A DNA stretch of 64,000 nucleotides from Adiantum capillus-veneris. Taxonomy: Eukaryota; Streptophyta; Polypodiopsida; Polypodiales; Pteridaceae. The notes beneath the pieces were generated by a model. It was given only the letters and a program-made list of their open reading frames with translations, was not told the DNA's origin and did no database searches. The stretch is taken from contig CM043971.1 of the NCBI GenBank assembly GCA_014529385.2, forward strand, positions 84,669,340-84,733,339, in the 5' to 3' direction. The position numbers were made by a program, and so were the translations under genes. This document shows, piece by piece, positions 55,196 to 64,000 of the stretch; the first letter of the stretch is position 1, and each line of letters begins with the position of its first letter.

Positions 55196-56148
55196 TGTTA
55201 GCAGCAGCTAACACAGGCTACACCATTTATGCACCAAGTTGTGGATGTGCCATAGTGCACAGTGTTTACTTTTCATTGTATAGAGCTTGGGCTCATTTAG
55301 GAGTTCCAAAGTTGTATGAGTCTAGGCTAGAGAGCTCACTTTATCCCATAGTTGAAGGGTTTGAGGCCCAAAACTATAAAAGAGCCCTATGCTTAATGAG
55401 AGGTCATTCTTGAGTGGTCCTTTTGAGAACTCTCTCCCTAGAGGAGGTCTTGATGGCCTAGCCTTTGAGCTTAATGCCCATGCTTAGAAGGTTAGTGCTA
55501 ATCACATGTAATTAGTGTAATCCTCTCTTAATTAATCTAATCTTCATTAAGTTGTCAATCATGTTTCTCTACTTTCCTTCATTGTTTTGAAGTGTTGATC
55601 TTCTCTAATCTAAGTCTTACGTATGCTAAGCTTCTCCGATTAGTGGAGTCCTTATCTAACTCTCTCGATTAAGCGGAGTGGGTGTACTCGTGATTGAGGG
55701 ATTAGAGTTGTCCTCTAATGGTGTGCTTGTGTTTGTGTAGGTTTAAGAAGCTTTGAGCTTAATTTGATTATGTGTGACTTGATTTGGACACCATGATGGG
55801 CATGGTTGGGGTGGTCAACTGAATGTGATCTTGTGTGCTTAATCGTCAATGCATGTAATTAGAGTTGTGCTTGACAGATTCCAAGATTAGTGCGTTTCAC
55901 TTCGTTGCATGATGTGTGTAGATGATTGCTTGAAATTGATGCTTGATGTGCAATTAGCATTAGTTGATTTGGGATGATTTCTATTTGCATTGGAGGATGC
56001 AGGCTCTTGAATCCTCTCAATCTTTGCATCCGATGACACTCTCGCACATTCTTTGTGTGATGCCTCCAAGCCCTAGCCGGGTCATGCTCTCTCTCTCCGG
56101 ATTGATAGATTTGTGGGAGATTGCCTATGCTATGGCGAGCCTCCAACA
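55196..56148 (+). repeat. solo LTR related to the long-element family
   Basis: 953 bp from TGTTAGCAGC to GCCTCCAACA, flanked by TATGG duplications and with no internal sequence. A TATA box (TATAAAAG, 55375-55382) and the block AAGCCCTAGCCGGGTCATGC near 56070 link it to the 12722-13645 LTR (GCCCTAGCCGGGTAGCTC). The rest is divergent, so it is a different subfamily. It was probably left by LTR-LTR recombination. Confidence 0.85.
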
Positions 56149-57201
56149 TATGGTTTTTTCTTTTTTTAATGGGCACAAGCATTGCAATGCACGAAATGCA
56201 TTTCTCTTTATCTTTATTATAATGTGCAAAATTTCACCCCCATATATCTTTTAATGCAAAATCTCAGGTCATAGAGTTTATGGTGAAAGCTTCAAGGAGA
56301 GATACTATGGAGACATCCTCACAAGCTATGCCACACGATAAAATCCACACCACTTTTTACTTCTTACCATATACATAGTGAAGCAATCAAGGCAAACTAG
56401 TTGGTTCTTCGCAACGGTCTCAATTGATTTGTAAAATTCTTGACTAAAAAAACAAGGCAAACCATTTCTTTATACACTTTCTCCAGTGAATTTCAACACA
56501 AATAGATGCTTTTCTTACAATAACTAGCATCTCTTTGGTTCTTTGCACCACTCTCAATTGATTTGTAAACGTTTTAGCTAAAAAAACAAGGCAAGCCACT
56601 TCTTCATACACTTTCTCAAGTGAATTTCAACACAAGTAATGCTTTTCTTGCAAAATATTTGATTCAAAGTGACCCGCTTACAAGAGTCTTACGATACACT
56701 GAGAAAAATTTACCGAACGAATAGTAAAACCTAGCAAGACCCACCAGAAAGAATGCAATTGAATACTACCCTATGTCCATGCTTAGGGGAGGGACCTATG
56801 GCTATAACACATTGAGTTTCGAATTTAATTAAATAACTTTTGTTCAAACTCTACCATATGAGTTGACAATAGGTCACTCTACTAGCACAAATGTCACCAC
56901 ACCACTTACTACCACTCCCTCTTCTTGATTTTTCATGGAGCTGCGACAATCAAACATCACATACATTCCCTATGACCCTCTTCCAAGACTCCTAGGGTCA
57001 TGATATTGGACCATTGCTATGTACTAGAGCTTTTTGAAAAAATAATCTTTAAGATTTTATCACTAGCTTAAAAGTCAAAAGCTAAACTAGATTTCAAGAA
57101 GAAAATTGGTTTTAAAAATGGATGAAATTAAACTTACACTCTTTTTCTCAATAACTGAAAAGTAATTGCACTAGATGGTTGTGTACCAACCCAATGAGGC
57201 T

Positions 57202-57203
<2 letters not shown>
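56149..57203. other. intergenic with a 134-bp tandem duplication
   Basis: TTGGTTCTTCGCAAC at 56401 recurs as TTGGTTCTTTGCACC at 56535. The two units (56401-56668) share TCTCAATTGATTTGTAAA and AGTGAATTTCAACACAA. No gene otherwise. Confidence 0.6.
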
Positions 57204-57263
<60 letters not shown>

Positions 57264-57289
57264 CACACACACACACACACACACACACT
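57204..57289. repeat. compound (CT)n-(CA)n microsatellite
   Basis: CT repeated to 57260, then CA from 57262 to 57289. Confidence 0.95.
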
Positions 57290-57817
57290 CAAAAAACAAA
57301 GTCACTCTATTCTGGAGACATCCTGGTATACATGAGAGATAGGCATGAGTAGGTACCCAATAATATATGTGGGACTTACTGGGTGAAAGAGATGCTAAAA
57401 AACATTCCTAAACCCCACTCTGGATCAATAGTCTAAACCACATTATACCACTGGTTAAATAAAGTTATTAACTTGAAGCACACTCATCATCTATGAAGAG
57501 ATGCCGTCTTGGAGGCCTATCTTTTGGATGACCATCGTAAAGTGGGTCCAATGTCATGCGTCTTGCCTCCACCTCAACGTATTTAGGTAATGCACTTCAG
57601 CAAAACAAAATACACACAAAATTTAAATTCAACAAAACAACCATGGCCCGTAAATTCATATCCCAAAAAACCTACAAGTGGTAATAGCAATGTTTATCCA
57701 TGAATCATACAATGTTTTGGAAGACAACATAAAGATAATCAACCATAAATGTCCGCTAACTAACCCAAACAAAATAAAAACCCTATGAATGTCTTGTGGT
57801 AAGTCGAGAACGGGATC

Positions 57818-60486
57818 TCACAAATCATCATAAGGGTTCCCACCCATGGGTCGGTCTCTGTCGTCCACCACATCTATGGATGTGGTCGTGTCCTCTCTCC
57901 CTCGCTTCCTTGCTCGAAGCAAGGGCTCCAAGCAAGCAAAAACATGTGCCTCGTCAGAATCTAGAGATGCACATGCACGACCAGAGACCAAACAACCTAT
58001 CAAAATAGGAGCCGTCCCACATCCAAACTTAAGGTATAACCCCTAGGACAACACAATAACTCAATACAACATGCCACAAAAGTATGGCTCTTTTGTGTAG
58101 ACCCTCTCCATGGCAATCCAGAATCCATAAGGAATTGACCTGAATCTGGCAAATAGTGGTGCATAGTGCTATCCATGGCACTCATCCCTAGTGCATGAAA
58201 CAAAGAAGCACTCTCTGCAATGTAAAATGGTGGGGGTGGTCTGTATCTGTGGACCAATAACATAATAGAAGTGTCACACTACAAGGAAACAGAAAATCAA
58301 TTTCAAAAACTACATATTCATGCTTGCTTACCATGAACTTATAAATAGAGGGATCACCTCATGCCGCTCACCGTATGAGTCTACATATCCATACGGTGCA
58401 TGATGCAAAACCACCACACGTGGATGAATAATCAACTCCGATGCCCTGCAAAATTGCTCAACCCAAAATATTGTGTCTCCTACAAGGACAAAATCCATCA
58501 ATGATTAAAATTGAACATGTCAATGACAATATCAATATCTATGACCGATTTTTTTACCTGCAAGAGACGCCATCACAAGTAGACACCCCAAGGATTGTAC
58601 ACCACTACAAAGATCCTTAGGATTCTCAATATAGTCACCAAGAAAAGCAACACACCTAGTATCACTGCAACCATTCTGCACAACAGGCTGAAGAGGCAAT
58701 GGTGCATACACAAACTGTAGGGCACATCGCAATCTCTGTGTACCCCAACTCTCTACAGGAACACACATTATCTATATAAATATGAGTAATATAATAGAGT
58801 TGCAACAACAAGACTCCCAAAAAAAAAAAAAAGATTATACCCAAGATAGAGGGCAAATCATCAATCACATGGTCTACAGTAGCAGATGTATTCTGATCCT
58901 TATCCAAAAATCTTGTTGCTTAAATTTAGGAATAAGTGTCAAATAATTAAAAATTCTAAAATTAGCAAAGTTTAGGACACATATAAAGTGAGAATGACTC
59001 CAACTCACAATTTCAAGCAGGTGGACGAGTTGGTAGAGGATGAGAAGATGGATGAGCAACATATGTGGCTTTGGGTGGTGGAAGATCCGTAGATGCAGCT
59101 CCTCTAAACTGCACATTATGCAATTCTCTCTCTCTAGCAAGGACACGGCCTCTCCATGTTGATCCACCAAGGGCAATGTTGAAGCTCCCACTACTTGAGT
59201 TGATGCATGGTTGATGGATACATGCATCCCTCACCACTCTCAATGTGAGTCCAAGAATGTGCAAGCCTAGGTATCGTAGCAATGTGATGCATGGTCAAGA
59301 GGTGAGCAAAGTATCTCCAAATTCTAGCAAAGAATTTTTATAAACTCAAAAAAGAATCCATACGTAACATTAGTTGAAGCACATATTTTGATATAAAAAT
59401 AGTCAAATCATTATCTACACTGTAAACTAGTCGTTTGAGAAGCCATGCGACAATAGTCAATCCTCTTTAAGGCTTGCAACTCTACGTCCTTTGTTTTGTT
59501 TTCCAAAGCCACCTCTAGAGGGGAAAAAAATTTCTTCATCTTCCCTCCACCACAATCTCAGTGTAGTACATATCCATGCTGCACGAGGGAGGAATACCAA
59601 TCCCTCCAGGCACATCCACATAGTCCATAAGAAGCTTCTTAGATTTATCTAAGATCCTTTGCAAAGCTCCCTCTCATTTTAGCCACCTTTCACACCAAGC
59701 ATGCAAAAGAAAAATCAAACTTCTTACTAACATTCACAAGTTCATTCATAAACCATTTGCATCAAGATGCTTACCATCGAACCTTGTGGTCTCCTTTCAC
59801 CATGCAATAAGTAGCATGAGTGATCTTGCTTGCCTCTAATAAGGACACCCATAAGTTTTTATTTTCTATGGAAGCATCATATAGAGCAATCAAGTTCAAT
59901 TTCTCTAGAGTTGCCCAACTATCTTTCCCCCATTGAAGGCTCATCACACGATCAAACCAGTCCTTCCCTAACCTTGGATCAACAATGTTAAGAATCTACC
60001 AAACAAGCACATTAGTCAATTAAAATTGCATCTTACCATGTATCAAAGAAAACACCTTAAATACCTTCCCTACACCATCTGAATGTTTATAATAAAGAAA
60101 ATTCATGATCTTAGTCTCTTATTTTTTCAAGTCCTCTTTAGAAAGAAATGATTTCTTGCTCTTTAGCTTAGTGTGTAGTTCTTTTGACATTTGAACCTTC
60201 AAAATAAACTAATACTTTTCAAAACAAAAAGCTTCAAATAAAGCATAAAAAAGAGAGATCCAATGTCAAACACACTTACATCAAAAAGAAGCCTAGCTAG
60301 ATATCTTCGTGTAAGAGGATGCCATGGCTCCTCTCTCTTTGTGGTTCTCCTGTGCAGAGTGTCGATCAATTTTTGGTCATTCTCCTGCAATGCACAAAGG
60401 TAATCCTCATGATCCAAAGAGCAAATGTTTGCACAATTTATCAACTCATCTCGTAGATGAGAAGTTACTAAAGCATGGGTGTTCAT
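57818..60486 (-). pseudogene. multi-exon gene with beta-class DNA methyltransferase-like C-terminus
   Basis: Minus-strand exons with good splice sites: 60486-60280 (MNTHALVTSHLRDELIN; donor GTAAGT), 59995-59775 (ILNIVDPRLGKDWFDRVMSL; phases match the first exon), about 59720-59540 (RILDKSKKLLMDYVDV), about 59515-59425, uncertain pieces at 59040-59330, then 58911-58841, 58752-58558, 58479-58332 and 58278-57818. The last exons carry a motif IV-like VVLHHAPYGYV (HAPYG at 58402-58388), then STQKSHTFVACCIELL, GYT|LKFGCGTAP (58040-58008) and SGRACASLDSDEAHVFACLE. The order (xPPY-like, then TQKP-like, then GxGT) matches N6_N4_Mtase beta-class enzymes, which use SAM. A one-base shift separates GYT from LKFGCG, a TGA lies near 59674, and one exon join is out of phase, so it is probably decayed. 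The N-terminal part is unrecognised. Family assignment is inference. Confidence 0.5.
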
Positions 60487-60564
60487 ACTGATGAAAATAT
60501 TAGTAAGTTAGTTAACCTTCAATCATATAAAGTTTATCTACAAACAAGAGTATAGTCTCACAAC
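60487..60564. other. junction between methyltransferase-like gene and copia copy
   Basis: Short AT-rich flank. The copia homology begins at AAAGCATATGCCAAACAGCC (60564). Confidence 0.4.
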
Positions 60565-60640
60565 GAAAGCATATGCCAAACAGCCAAAAACACGCATGTG
60601 CTCAATAGAAGGATTTCTATCATGCAATGCTTCATATGGA

Positions 60641-60980
60641 AGAATATGAATGGTTAGATGGAATGGACCTTCGCATCAAAGTACAGCTCAACAATCATAG
60701 CACAAATGAATTGGTTGATACAGGAGCTAGAGTTAATGCAGTCAGTTATTCCACGTACAAGAAAGCAACAAATCAGTCTTTGACAGCAGGAATAACGACT
60801 ATCAAAGGATGCAACAAGATCCCAACACCATTATTTGACGTAGTCAACTTGAATGTGATAGTACATGGATGTTCATATCCTCATTAGTTTGTATGCTTAC
60901 CAGATGAGCACATGAATGAGACGATGATTCTTGGAATCTCATGGATGCGGACATACAAGGAAGTACCAGATTGGGATTTG
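60641..60980 (+). pseudogene. retropepsin-like fragment with intact DTGA, foreign to copia
   Basis: The plus frame reads DGMDLRIKVQLNNHSTNELV, DTGARVNAVSYSTYKKATNQ, VVNLNVIVHGCSYPH, one stop (TAG, 60885-60887), FVCLPDEHMNETMILGISWM. A hydrophobic strand, DTGA, a second strand and a terminal '(M)ILGxxW' make a full retropepsin-like domain of about 100 residues. It lies opposite in strand to the copia copy. Its layout matches the degenerate protease at 19800-20120 of the long element, so it may derive from a relative of that element. Confidence 0.6.
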
Positions 60981-61560
60981 TAGGACACCTGTTTAGTACA
61001 TAAGTGGCACACATGATGGCCTCAAGCCAAAAAGAATGCGACAAAGCTTGACTTTTGACCATACATCGTGCCATTTCCGTAAGTGACCTGTTTTTCCTCT
61101 CAGCAACACCATTTGTCTAAGGCGTATAAGGCATTGTACATTGGTGTTTTATCCCACGACTAGCCAAAAATACATTAAATTCATGAGACATATACTCCCC
61201 CCTCGATCGGAACAGAGGGTGCCCATAGTACATTTTGAGACATTTTCAACCATAGCCAGAAATTTTTTGAAGCTTATAAAAACTTTATACTTTGCTTCAA
61301 GCGGAAATACCCATGCATGCCTGGAGTCATCATCAATGAAAGTCACGAAGTAAAGGTAATTTCCCAAGAACGGAGTTTGCATGGGCCCACAAACATCACT
61401 ATGCCGCACAAGCTGCAACCTGCATGTGGCCTAACTAAACCATCCTTTGGAAACTTTGAACGCTGCATCTTACCCAAAATACAGCCTTCACAGAAATGTT
61501 TAATAGGTGCTTCAAGAGGCAACCATATCAGATTTTTGCAAACGCGGGAAACTAGCAAAA
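60981..61560 (-). pseudogene. copia integrase core (third copy)
   Basis: The minus strand gives HSDVCGPMQTPFLGNYLYFV, FIDDDSRHAWVFPLEAKYKV, TLCSDRGG and MARCMVKSQALSHSFWLEAI. The block with the third catalytic residue is lost to a frame break. It has a six-C run where the first copy has eight. Confidence 0.75.
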
Positions 61561-62490
61561 TTCAGATGACCAAAACGTGCATGCCAAAGTTTTGCATTTG
61601 AATTAGCCTTTGAATCCAAAAAACTGCATTTGCAAAATTCTACCTATACTTGTCATACAAAGTGAGCTTATATAGCCCACGGCATAAAATGCCAGATACA
61701 ACAATTTCATCACCGAAACTGAGATTATGTATAGTACATCTATCATCCACAAATTTGACTACAAGACCAAGTCTAGCAAGTGCAGATATAGACAAAAGAT
61801 TCTTCTTGATCCCAGGTACATAAAGTGCATCAACAAGTGTGAAAGAACTGCCTTACTGCACAATCTTTTGAACTCCCTAAACCGGATAAGAGGCATTGTT
61901 GGCACAAGTGACTGAATTCCAATGAGGGATAGACTCGAAAGAGGTGAACAATTCACGATTTGAGGTAATGTGCTTTGTAGCACCACTGTTGAAATACCAC
62001 ACATGTGAATCTACAGAAACTCACATGCATGCATCATAAACAGCAGGATTGTAAGTGCACTATGCACTAAAAGCTCATTCTGCATCAACATCAGCATCAT
62101 AGTCTCCTTTCACTGAAGACTCAACAATGGCTACATTTGTAGTGGAACCAGCATTTGCAGTGGAACCGCCCTCTTTCTTTTTAGCCTCTTTGGCCTTCAA
62201 CTTAGGACATTGCTTGATCAAGTGACCATTTGGTTTACAATAATGGTAACGCGTCTTCTTTTTGCCCTTATCACCAGAATTTCCAGAAAAATTATTGCTA
62301 GCAGAAGCATTAGGAACATGTGATTTTCCACTTGCAAAAGAACCACAAGAAGTGGCTGCATTGCTGTTACCACCCTTTCTTTGAGAAGCAATAAAAGCAT
62401 GTTCAACTGCATGCTGTTTAGTCCTTTTTTTTTTGGAAATTCACTCTTGCTACAGCAATGTGCACAATGCATCAAACTTGACAACTTCAA
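61561..62490 (-). pseudogene. copia pre-integrase, protease and zinc-knuckle region (third copy)
   Basis: Equivalent to 8502-9464. Antisense text to 61620-62010 matches KNLLSVSALARLGLVVKFVD-type sequence with indels. 62218-62490 has the Ser/Gly linker and basic knuckle start. Several stops. Confidence 0.7.
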
Positions 62491-63089
62491 GATTTCCTTG
62501 GGTCATAAGTCTCCAAGTACTGGCGAAAGTCTGGTAAGAGTCTCGCAAGGCATCAAGAGCAGTCTGCACAAGGGAATTGTCTGAAATGACTTCACCTGTA
62601 GAAATAAGTTGCTCATTGATATCCTTGACACCAGCAAAGGAAAGTGTCCATATCATCTTCCTCATGCATAATCTTTGACTCCAGCTCTTTACGCAGAAAT
62701 GCAGTTTTTGCCTCATTGCGGCTTGCATAAAGACCAGCCAAAATCTCCCAACCCTGTTTTGTAGATTTCATTGAACAAATGTGAGGAATAATGGTGTGCT
62801 TCACAGACAACACAATCAATGCATGAGCCTGCGCACCCTTTACATACCAATGATCTTGTTCTGCCATATGCAGGAAAAACTCTAACAGCAACAATCCTTG
62901 CAGCAAGACCTGCCACATTCTCAACATTGCCTACATCCTCAGAACCAAGACGTACATCCATGCCCTGCACAATATTCCACACACCCTTTGAACATGTTGC
63001 ATCATGTAAGCCCACATAGGGTAATTGTCCCCATCCAATCTGTCCTCAGCAACAAACATCTTAAACACATCTGTGTTGTTCTCAACCAT
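62491..63089 (-). pseudogene. copia Gag (third copy)
   Basis: Start ATG at 63089 (MVENNTDVFKMFVAEDRLDG), then DNYPMWAYMMQHV, EDVGNVENVAGLAARI, NEAKTAFLRKELESKIMHEE, with frame breaks near 62990, 62870 and 62640. The intact N-terminus shows what the frameshifted first copy should read. Confidence 0.8.
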
Positions 63090-63424
63090 GGTAAATGTTG
63101 CACATGATGTGAAAACTGCCCAAAAAGAAGATAAATGAAGCAAGAACAACACGTGCTATATAGCACAAACCATAGAAGACTGTAAGGAAACTGTTATGCA
63201 AAAAATAGCACTGACAAAATGACAAAGTAGCATGTGTAGTACTGTTTGTAGTGGAAACGGAGGCCTAAATGAGCCCGAATCATAAATCTGAGCAGATTGA
63301 GCTCTACGAGTTTACCCAAAAATTTTGTCGACCTGCGAACGCTTTCCAAAGCTCACTAAAATCGGAGAAAGTGAGCAGGCGTGTGCTGGAGCTGCTGGCG
63401 ACTAAGCCCGGGAGGACGCAACCT

Positions 63425-63438
63425 ACTCTAATACCAAT
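63425..63438 (-). other. primer-binding site (third copia copy)
   Basis: The minus strand reads ATTGGTATTAGAGT next to the LTR, the same TGGTATTAGAG as the first copy with one more change at its end. Confidence 0.8.
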
Positions 63439-63665
63439 TGTTGGAATGAGGGTTGCAGGAAAACACACACATCTTGGAGAAGACAAAGGAATCTCAAGGC
63501 ACACAACAGAGAGTGTATTACTTAGTGTGAAATGGAAAGATAGATAGTTATAGAGTGATGGGCGTATATACAATGCACGGGGGAAAAAACCTCCTAAAGA
63601 GGGAAAAAATGCCCCGACGGTCTTAGTGTGTTCACACACATCACTACCACATGTATATGGTAACA
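63439..63665 (-). repeat. copia 5' LTR (third copy)
   Basis: 227 bp, TGTTGG...TAACA, co-linear with 10442-10668. The flanking five bases (TTCTA) cannot be paired because the other end is deleted. Confidence 0.9.
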
Positions 63666-63782
63666 TTCTAGTACATTTGTAATCACCCGGAATGATTATT
63701 TCCTGACAAAGCTACAAAGTTTCACTTATCATTGATAGATTCTTGGCTTGGGAGACAAGCTCGTAACTTGGTTTTAGCATAG

Positions 63783-64000
63783 ATTGCGTTCATTCACCTT
63801 CGCAACATGATGCATGAAGTTCTCAAAGAGCTTAAAGAGGATGAACCTGGAACTTTTCTGACATCCTATGAAAATTACAAAGGAGTAAAGACTCTCCTTA
63901 GTCTGCTTGAACCCCATACGAAGGAAGAATATACACTAGCCCTAAAAAGACCTATTTCTTTGACTAACACTCGTAATTCACTTATTTCTTTTTTGACTCC
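63783..64000 (+). CDS. open frame running off the window, unassigned
   Basis: Open from ATT at 63783 (just after an AG at 63781-63782, possible acceptor TTTTAGCATAG) to the end of the window, with an ATG at 63807. It reads MMHEVLKELKEDEPGTFLTS, YENYKGVKTLLSLLEPHTKE and EEYTLALKRPISLT. Its charged, helical composition looks protein-like. No family recognised. It could be a host exon next to the copia insertion. Confidence 0.35.
   Translation, partial: MAFIHLRNMMHEVLKELKEDEPGTFLTSYENYKGVKTLLSLLEPHTKEEYTLALKRPISLTNTRNSLISFLT

Larger units (their letters stand above)
60565..63665 (-). mobile_element. Ty1/copia element, 3'-truncated copy
   Basis: Same family as 5717-10668 and same orientation. 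It keeps the 5' LTR (63439-63665, 227 bp), PBS, leader, gag, knuckle/protease and integrase, then stops inside integrase. RT, RNase H and the 3' LTR are gone. A 340-bp foreign piece (60641-60980) replaces about 24 bp of integrase. Many frameshifts. Confidence 0.85.

Noticed and set aside
1-64000. tRNA, rRNA or riboswitch genes
   Set aside because: No cloverleaf, rRNA core or riboswitch motif was seen; the TGGTATCAGAGC matches are primer-binding sites.

Overview
This window is repeat-rich, intron-bearing eukaryotic DNA. It is almost certainly from a land plant, and a fern is the best guess. The clues are a fragment of a bacterial-type squalene-hopene cyclase (a class known from ferns), decayed PLS-type pentatricopeptide repeats, a CACTA transposon end, and many Ty3/gypsy and Ty1/copia LTR retrotransposons primed by initiator-Met tRNA. 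The fern assignment is inference. I found no intact host gene, rRNA, tRNA or CRISPR array.

Layout. 1-1581 is the right end of a CACTA element with transposase exons, subterminal repeats and a TAGTG terminus. 1.7-11.7 kb is a broken, strand-scrambled Ty3/gypsy chromovirus family (LTRs 3923-4357 and 11224-11655). A Ty1/copia element is nested in it (5717-10668, target duplication AAGCG). 12.07-12.72 kb is the N-terminal part of a squalene-hopene cyclase pseudogene, cut by the LTR of a long element. That element (12722 to about 34850) has an LTR, a PBS, a 3-kb leader, a gag-like region with an unusual repeated Y-x-D-x-x-G-x-x-Y motif, a zinc knuckle and degenerate retropepsin, but no reverse transcriptase that I can see. 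A young, nearly intact Ty3/gypsy chromovirus (23983-32872, duplication ACTAC) sits inside it. 34.85-36.74 kb is an inverted leader and LTR of the same long family.

36.7-40.7 kb holds a degenerate tandem array and a copia gag relic. An old PPR pseudogene (40.73-40.94 and 52.03-52.71 kb) is split by an 11.1-kb decayed relative of the young chromovirus (40940-52032, duplication GAAAT). Its right LTR carries an unclassified insert of about 2.8 kb. 55196-56148 is a clean solo LTR (duplication TATGG). 57.8-60.5 kb is a minus-strand multi-exon gene or pseudogene that I do not fully recognise. Its C-terminal exons look like a beta-class (N6_N4_Mtase-type) DNA methyltransferase; this is the most interesting candidate here. 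60.57-63.67 kb is another decayed copia copy with a foreign retropepsin piece in its integrase, and an unexplained open frame runs off the end.

No operons or cooperating gene sets are present. The logic of the region is layered transposition: at least two levels of nesting, a solo LTR, inversions and deletions. Boundaries resting on LTR termini and target-site duplications are exact. Boundaries of decayed blocks are approximate.
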